64,000 bases of DNA. Origin: Ostreococcus lucimarinus CCE9901 (taxonomy: Eukaryota > Chlorophyta > Mamiellophyceae > Mamiellales > Bathycoccaceae). The stretch spans positions 62,001 to 126,000 of the forward strand of contig NC_009371.1 of NCBI RefSeq assembly GCF_000092065.1, in the 5' to 3' direction. This document shows, one piece after another, positions 60,238-64,000 of the stretch (its first letter is position 1; the number at the start of each line of letters is the position of its first letter). The notes beneath the pieces are model-generated. The model was not told the origin of the DNA and made no database searches. It saw only the letters and a program-made list of their open reading frames with translations. The position numbers and the translations under genes were made by a program.

Positions 60238-60930
60238 ATGTCGGCGTCGCCGCGATTGAGCGCGGTGCGGCTCGCGGCGAGCGTCGAGGCGCGCATCGAC
60301 GAGACGCGCGAATCGATCGAACACGTGCGAATCGCGTGCGAAGCGGCGACGGAGGCGGCGCGGATCGCCGAACGGGACGCGAGAGGGTCGTCGAAGGCGC
60401 TGCGAGCGAAGGTGGAGGCGCTGTGCGAGCTGAAGCGGGAGAAGCTGGCGCGGGTGGACGCGCTGGAGGCGCTGCGGCGAGAGTACGAGTGCGCGGCGAC
60501 GACGGAGTTTAATTTTGAGGAATACCTGACGAAGAAGACGAAACATTACGCGAGTAAGCGTCGACAAGAGTTGGAATACTTGATAGCGTTCGATGAGGCG
60601 GTGCGGGGGGTGGATGGGGACGATTTGGACGCGGATTTGGTGTTGGACGAAGAAGACGGGACGGCGGGGGCGAGAAACGCGAAGTGTCCGCTGACGGCGA
60701 AACGGATCGAGGCGATCGATGAGCCGGTGGAGGATAAGATGGGATTCATCTACGAGAAGGACGCGATCATGAGGTACATCGGGTCGAAAAAATCGGTGGA
60801 TTGCCCAGAGGCGGGGACGAGGCACAAGGTGAGTAAGGCGGATCTCAAGCCTTCGCGGACGGCGCTCAAGATGAAACAAAGAGCCGAGGGACTGGACGAG
60901 GACGATTCCGGGCAGTTACTGTCGCCGTGA
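60238..60930 (+). CDS. NSE2/MMS21-like SUMO ligase of the SMC5/6 complex with a zinc-ligand-poor SP-RING
   Basis: From MSASPRLSAVRLAASVEARI the protein has 230 residues. The N-terminal 130 residues are a helical coiled coil, as used to bind SMC5. The C-terminal domain matches the NSE2 SP-RING: KCPLTAKRIEAIDEPVEDKM, GFIYEKDAIMRYIGSKKSVD, CPEAGTRHKVSKADLKPSRT. At the four zinc positions (human NSMCE2 C185, H187, C210, C215) it has Met168, Phe170, Cys189 and Thr194, with the same spacing of 2 and 5 residues. Only one ligand is kept. The fold may be held by hydrophobic packing, as in U-box domains, or ligase activity may be lost. Confidence 0.8.
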   Translation: MSASPRLSAVRLAASVEARIDETRESIEHVRIACEAATEAARIAERDARGSSKALRAKVEALCELKREKLARVDALEALRREYECAATTEFNFEEYLTKKTKHYASKRRQELEYLIAFDEAVRGVDGDDLDADLVLDEEDGTAGARNAKCPLTAKRIEAIDEPVEDKMGFIYEKDAIMRYIGSKKSVDCPEAGTRHKVSKADLKPSRTALKMKQRAEGLDEDDSGQLLSP

Positions 60931-61048
60931 GCGAGCGCGCGAGCGAGCGAGCACGAAACGATGTACGACCGATCGCGCGACCACATAGGAGAGGAAAAAT
61001 ATGTTATTAGATGTGATTATTACCGAGAACAGAAAAATTCACGCCCCA

Positions 61049-62773
61049 CTAATAAAGACCGATCACCTTCCACCAAAGACCGCCGAAGACGAGCCAGATG
61101 AGAACGTTGGCGACGCCACAGATGGCGCCGATGCGGAAGTAATCCTTAAGCTCGACGAAGCCGGCGCCGAAGTAGCACGCGGATTGCCCCGAGGCGTAGT
61201 GCGTGATGCCGCCGAAGAGGTTGGTGTGGAAAGCCATGGTGAGGCCGACCAATATGGGCGGCGCGCCGGCAGCCATCATCATCGCCATGAACGCCGTGGA
61301 AAGCGCGGCGACTTGCGCGGTTTGAGACGCGAACAAGTAGTGAATGGAAAAGTAGCAACCGTGGAGCAAAAGCATGACTTGCGGCCACGCCAAGTTGGCC
61401 GCCGTCAATGCGCCGGCGACGGTGGTGGAGAGATAATCGATGAAACCCAGGGCGTTGAGCTGACCAGACATACCGATCAAGACGGCGAACCACAACAACG
61501 TATCCCAAGCGCCCTTTTCGTTCAAGCACTCGGCCCAGGAAATGACGCCGGAGATGAGTTGAAGGGACATCCCGAACATGGCGGCGACGACGGGCGCGAT
61601 GCCAAAGGGTTGGAAAATCCACATGAACACCGTGATGCTCATCGTAGCGACGACCATGAGCTCATCTTGAGACAAAGGACCGAGTTCTTTCAGCTTTGCC
61701 GCCGCCTCCGCGGGAGCGTCGGGCGTGCTTTGCACCTCCGGTGGGTACAACTTGTACACCAAGAGCGGGGTGACGAGCAAACCGATGATCGCCGGGACGC
61801 ACGCCGCCTTGAACCACGTGATCCACGGCGAAGCGACGATGATGCCGAGAGAAGCCGCGAGCTTGAGACTCAACAAGTTTTGAGCCGCCGCGGTCATGCA
61901 CATCGCGCTCGAGTGTCCGCTCGATTGCAGTTGCGTTTGCACCAAAAACGCCCCGAGCTTGCGCGACGTCGGCCCCGGCTCTGACCCCGCCTGCTTGGCG
62001 AGGGACGTGATGATGGGCAAGTACACCCCACCCGCGCGCGCCGTCGTGGACGGCATCGCGGGCGCGAGCAAAGCCTCAGAGATGGTCAGACCGTAAGACA
62101 GACCGAGCGTAGACTTGCCGAGCGCGCGCACGAACATCGTCGCCACGCGGTCGCCCAACCCCGTGCGCACGAAACCGCGCGCGAAGAAGAACGCGAGCAC
62201 GATGAGCCAAATCACATCATTCGTCATCGCTCCGAACGCCGCTTGAAAGCTCAGCGTCTTCGTCACCACCGCCGTGGTCAACCCGACGAACGCCCACGCC
62301 CCCACCGGCAACGGCCCCAACACGAGCCCGCAAATCGTCGACAAAAAAATGCTCAACAGCGCCCACGCCTGCGGCACGACCGCCTCCGGTCGCGGCACAA
62401 TAAAGTTCACCACCAACCCCACGCCCACGGACGCGGCGAGCGGGACCAAATTCGCTCCCTTCCACACGAACGGCGTCGCCGCCGCGCTCGCGTTCGCCGC
62501 GCGCGCCGCGCCCGCGACCACCGCCTCTCGCCGTCGCGCTCGCGTCGCGCCCGCCGCGCCTCGCGCGCTCGCGCACGTCGCACACGCGCACGCGCGCGCG
62601 TGCGCGTCTCCGCGCGTCGTCGGCAGCGCCATCGTCGTCGCCGTCGTCGTCGTTCGCGCGCGTCGTCCCGTCGTCGTCGTCGTCGTTCGCGCGCGTCGTC
62701 CCTTCGTCGCGCCGTCGCGCGCGCGCGCGTCGACGCGCGCGCCGATCGCTCTCGCGCTCATCACCGCGCGCAT
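61049..62773 (-). CDS. DIT1: Plastid 2-oxoglutarate/malate translocator (DiT1-like, SLC13/DASS family)
   Basis: 574 residues from the ATG at 62773. The first 90 residues are Arg/Thr/Ala-rich, a plastid transit peptide. About 12 hydrophobic segments follow. Family motifs include PLPVGAWAFVGLTTAVVTKT, TNDVIWLIVLAFFFARGFVR, PAMPSTTARAGGVYLPI, FLVQTQLQSSGHSSAMC and TNLFGGITHYASGQSACYF. It exchanges 2-oxoglutarate for malate across the inner envelope, feeding ammonium assimilation. A second ATG at 62761 is possible. It is divergent from plastid L22 and unrelated in regulation to the RCK-bearing SLC13 member at the other end of the window. Confidence 0.93.
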   Translation of the reverse strand: MRAVMSARAIGARVDARARDGATKGRRARTTTTTTGRRARTTTTATTMALPTTRGDAHARACACATCASARGAAGATRARRREAVVAGAARAANASAAATPFVWKGANLVPLAASVGVGLVVNFIVPRPEAVVPQAWALLSIFLSTICGLVLGPLPVGAWAFVGLTTAVVTKTLSFQAAFGAMTNDVIWLIVLAFFFARGFVRTGLGDRVATMFVRALGKSTLGLSYGLTISEALLAPAMPSTTARAGGVYLPIITSLAKQAGSEPGPTSRKLGAFLVQTQLQSSGHSSAMCMTAAAQNLLSLKLAASLGIIVASPWITWFKAACVPAIIGLLVTPLLVYKLYPPEVQSTPDAPAEAAAKLKELGPLSQDELMVVATMSITVFMWIFQPFGIAPVVAAMFGMSLQLISGVISWAECLNEKGAWDTLLWFAVLIGMSGQLNALGFIDYLSTTVAGALTAANLAWPQVMLLLHGCYFSIHYLFASQTAQVAALSTAFMAMMMAAGAPPILVGLTMAFHTNLFGGITHYASGQSACYFGAGFVELKDYFRIGAICGVANVLIWLVFGGLWWKVIGLY

Positions 62774-63022
62774 CGTTCGCGTCGAGCGTCGCGCGCGCGC
62801 GTGTGCGGCGTCGCGCGCGTCGAGGTCGTTAGGGCAAATCGAGGCCCCCTCGGAGATAAATGCCGGGAATCGCGTATTCGACGCGTTCGAACGCCGTGTA
62901 TATATATCCGAATGTCCGAATTCATACATCACCGCGCACTGAATGCCCACACGAAGGCGCGCCGACGTCGCCCGCCCCCGCGCCGCGCGCGCGCGCGTCG
63001 CCACACGTCGACGCCCGTCGAC
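62774..63022. other. Divergent promoter region of DiT1-like and plastid L22
   Basis: 249 bp between two plastid-protein genes. It contains the tract gtatatatatcc (62898-62909) and the shared element cgaatgtccg. The two genes could be co-regulated from here. No ORF was found. Confidence 0.5.
62909..62918 (+). promoter_or_regulatory. Candidate element cgaatgtccg upstream of plastid L22
   Basis: Identical to the 10-mer at 58164-58173 and at nearly the same distance (114 bp) from its ATG. A run of alternating TA lies directly upstream. Function is inferred. Confidence 0.45.
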
Positions 63023-64000
63023 ATGTTCACGCTCGCGACGCGCCCGACGACGACGCGCGCGACGCGCGTCCCGACCGCGAGCCGACGCCGCTCGACCGCC
63101 GTCGCGCTGACGATGCGCGCGTCGACGACGCCGAACGCGCTCGCGCTCGGCGACACGCCGCGCCGAGTCGCGCTGCAGCGCCGACGGATGACGACGACGA
63201 CGGCGGCGGCGCCGCGAGGCGTCGTCGCGGCGACGGAGGTGCGCGCGCGCGAGCGATGCGATCGACAAAAATTTGCGCGAGCGATCGGGGAGGCGCGGGA
63301 GGCGCGGAGACGCGCGCGGCGCGCGGGGGGGGGCGAGACGACGCGCGAACAAACCCTGGATGGGGTTTCGAGGCGTCGCGCGCGATGGCGCGATGGCGCG
63401 GTGACGCGCGCGGGGGGGGCGACGCGGACGCGCGCGCGCGGTGGAGAAGAAACGAGCGCATCGCGCGGGCGATGCGGGGGACGACGCGCGCGCGAGGAAG
63501 GGGTGGGAGGCGCGAGAGAACGAGAAGGCGATAGGGTTGGCGCTCGGCGGCGAGGACGGCGAGGACGCGGGCGCGAGGGGCGCGCGCGCGATGGACGCGC
63601 GTGGGATATGGAGTACTGACGATGTGTTGATGTTTTACCGCGCGTAGGTTGAAGCCGAGAAGAAGGAGGCGGTGTGCTACTTGCGAGGCGTGCGCATGTC
63701 GGCGTCGAAGATTCGTCGCGTGTTGGACGTCATTCGCGGGAAGAGCTACGAGGAGTGCTTGATCATGCTTGAATTCATGCCGTACCGCTCGTGCGAACCG
63801 ATTCTTAACGCGCTGTTCTCTTGCGCGTCGAACGCGAAGAACAACATGGGGATGAACAAGGCGAAGCTGTACGTCTCGGAGTGCTACGCGGACGGCGGGG
63901 CGACGATGAAGCGTTTCCGCCCGCGCGCGCAAGGGCGTCCGTTCTCCATCCGTAAGCGCACGGCGAGCATCACGCTTAAGATGGCTGAGCGTGAAGATTG
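63023..64000 (+). CDS. RPL22: Plastid 50S ribosomal protein L22 (uL22c), nuclear-encoded, cut by window end
   Basis: Exon 1 is 63023-63238 (72 codons), a basic Thr/Arg/Ala transit peptide from MFTLATRPTTTRATRV. The intron 63239-63647 has donor GTGCGC, a CTGAC at 63616-63620 and acceptor TAG at 63645-63647; both junctions are at codon boundaries. Exon 2 gives VEAEKKEAVCYLRGVRMSAS, then the L22 core: KIRRVLDVIRGKSYEECLIM, LNALFSCASNAKNNMGMNKA, RFRPRAQGRPFSIRKRTASI. The window ends inside the codon after MAERED. The protein lines the plastid ribosome exit tunnel. Long open frames inside the intron are GC artefacts. Confidence 0.9.

Noticed and set aside
62774-63352. Upstream extension of the DiT1-like frame
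   Set aside because: It overlaps the divergent L22 exon and promoter. A good transit peptide already begins at 62773.
63239-63647. Long open frames between the L22 exons read as coding
   Set aside because: They are Arg/Gly/Ala-rich GC artefacts; donor, CTGAC and acceptor mark an intron that restores the L22 reading frame.

Overview
The window is nuclear DNA from a tiny green alga of the Mamiellales, most like Ostreococcus or a close relative. The evidence is very high GC, about one gene per 1.7 kb on both strands, and mostly intronless genes. The few introns have GTGCGT/GTGCGC/GTAAGT-type donors and a CTGAC branch-like motif just before the AG. The proteins are clearly eukaryotic and photosynthetic: plastid ribosomal proteins L15 and L22, a plastid dicarboxylate translocator, NuA4, WASH, SMC5/6 and tRNA-splicing subunits. 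No rRNA, tRNA, CRISPR array or intact transposon was found.

Layout. 1-14 kb: an SLC13-type sulfate/anion transporter with RCK_C and ACT modules (cut by the window start), a spliced serine carboxypeptidase, a DUF262 protein, a type II membrane orphan, an oxidoreductase-SelD fusion, a J-protein, and a PAP-phosphatase-like/HAD fusion. 14-31 kb: a KH protein, tRNA-splicing subunit Sen54, a GNAT protein whose start overlaps the stop of an upstream ORF, a large orphan, PheRS beta, an EAF1-like HSA/SANT subunit, a plastid YlxR and a sulfotransferase. 31-42 kb: a DTW-domain tRNA enzyme, an EEP-fold protein, membrane and EF-hand proteins, then a repeat-rich stretch with perfect tandem duplications, a hairpin, and an RCC1-repeat gene broken by a stop codon. 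42-53 kb: an FF-domain protein, a catalytically degenerate C5 DNA methyltransferase fused to PWWP and Tudor-like readers (with an in-frame intron), a coiled-coil protein, and a 2,032-residue single-exon megasynthase. 53-64 kb: PIP kinase, two small orphans, ubiquilin, plastid L15, WASHC3, an NSE2-like protein lacking zinc ligands, the plastid 2-oxoglutarate/malate translocator, and plastid L22 (cut by the window end).

The best candidate for an undescribed system is the megasynthase at 47276-53374. Its order is rhodanese, rhodanese-like, sulfotransferase-like, degenerate thioesterase-like, adenylation, carrier, thioester reductase, zinc alcohol dehydrogenase. It reads as a one-chain machine that activates a carboxylic acid, reduces it to an aldehyde and then probably to an alcohol, with a sulfur-related N-terminus. 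Other strong leads are the methyltransferase pseudoenzyme, the zinc-ligand-poor NSE2, and a 10-bp element shared at the same distance (112 and 114 bp) upstream of two plastid ribosomal protein genes. Domain calls come from reading motifs by eye; no database was searched.
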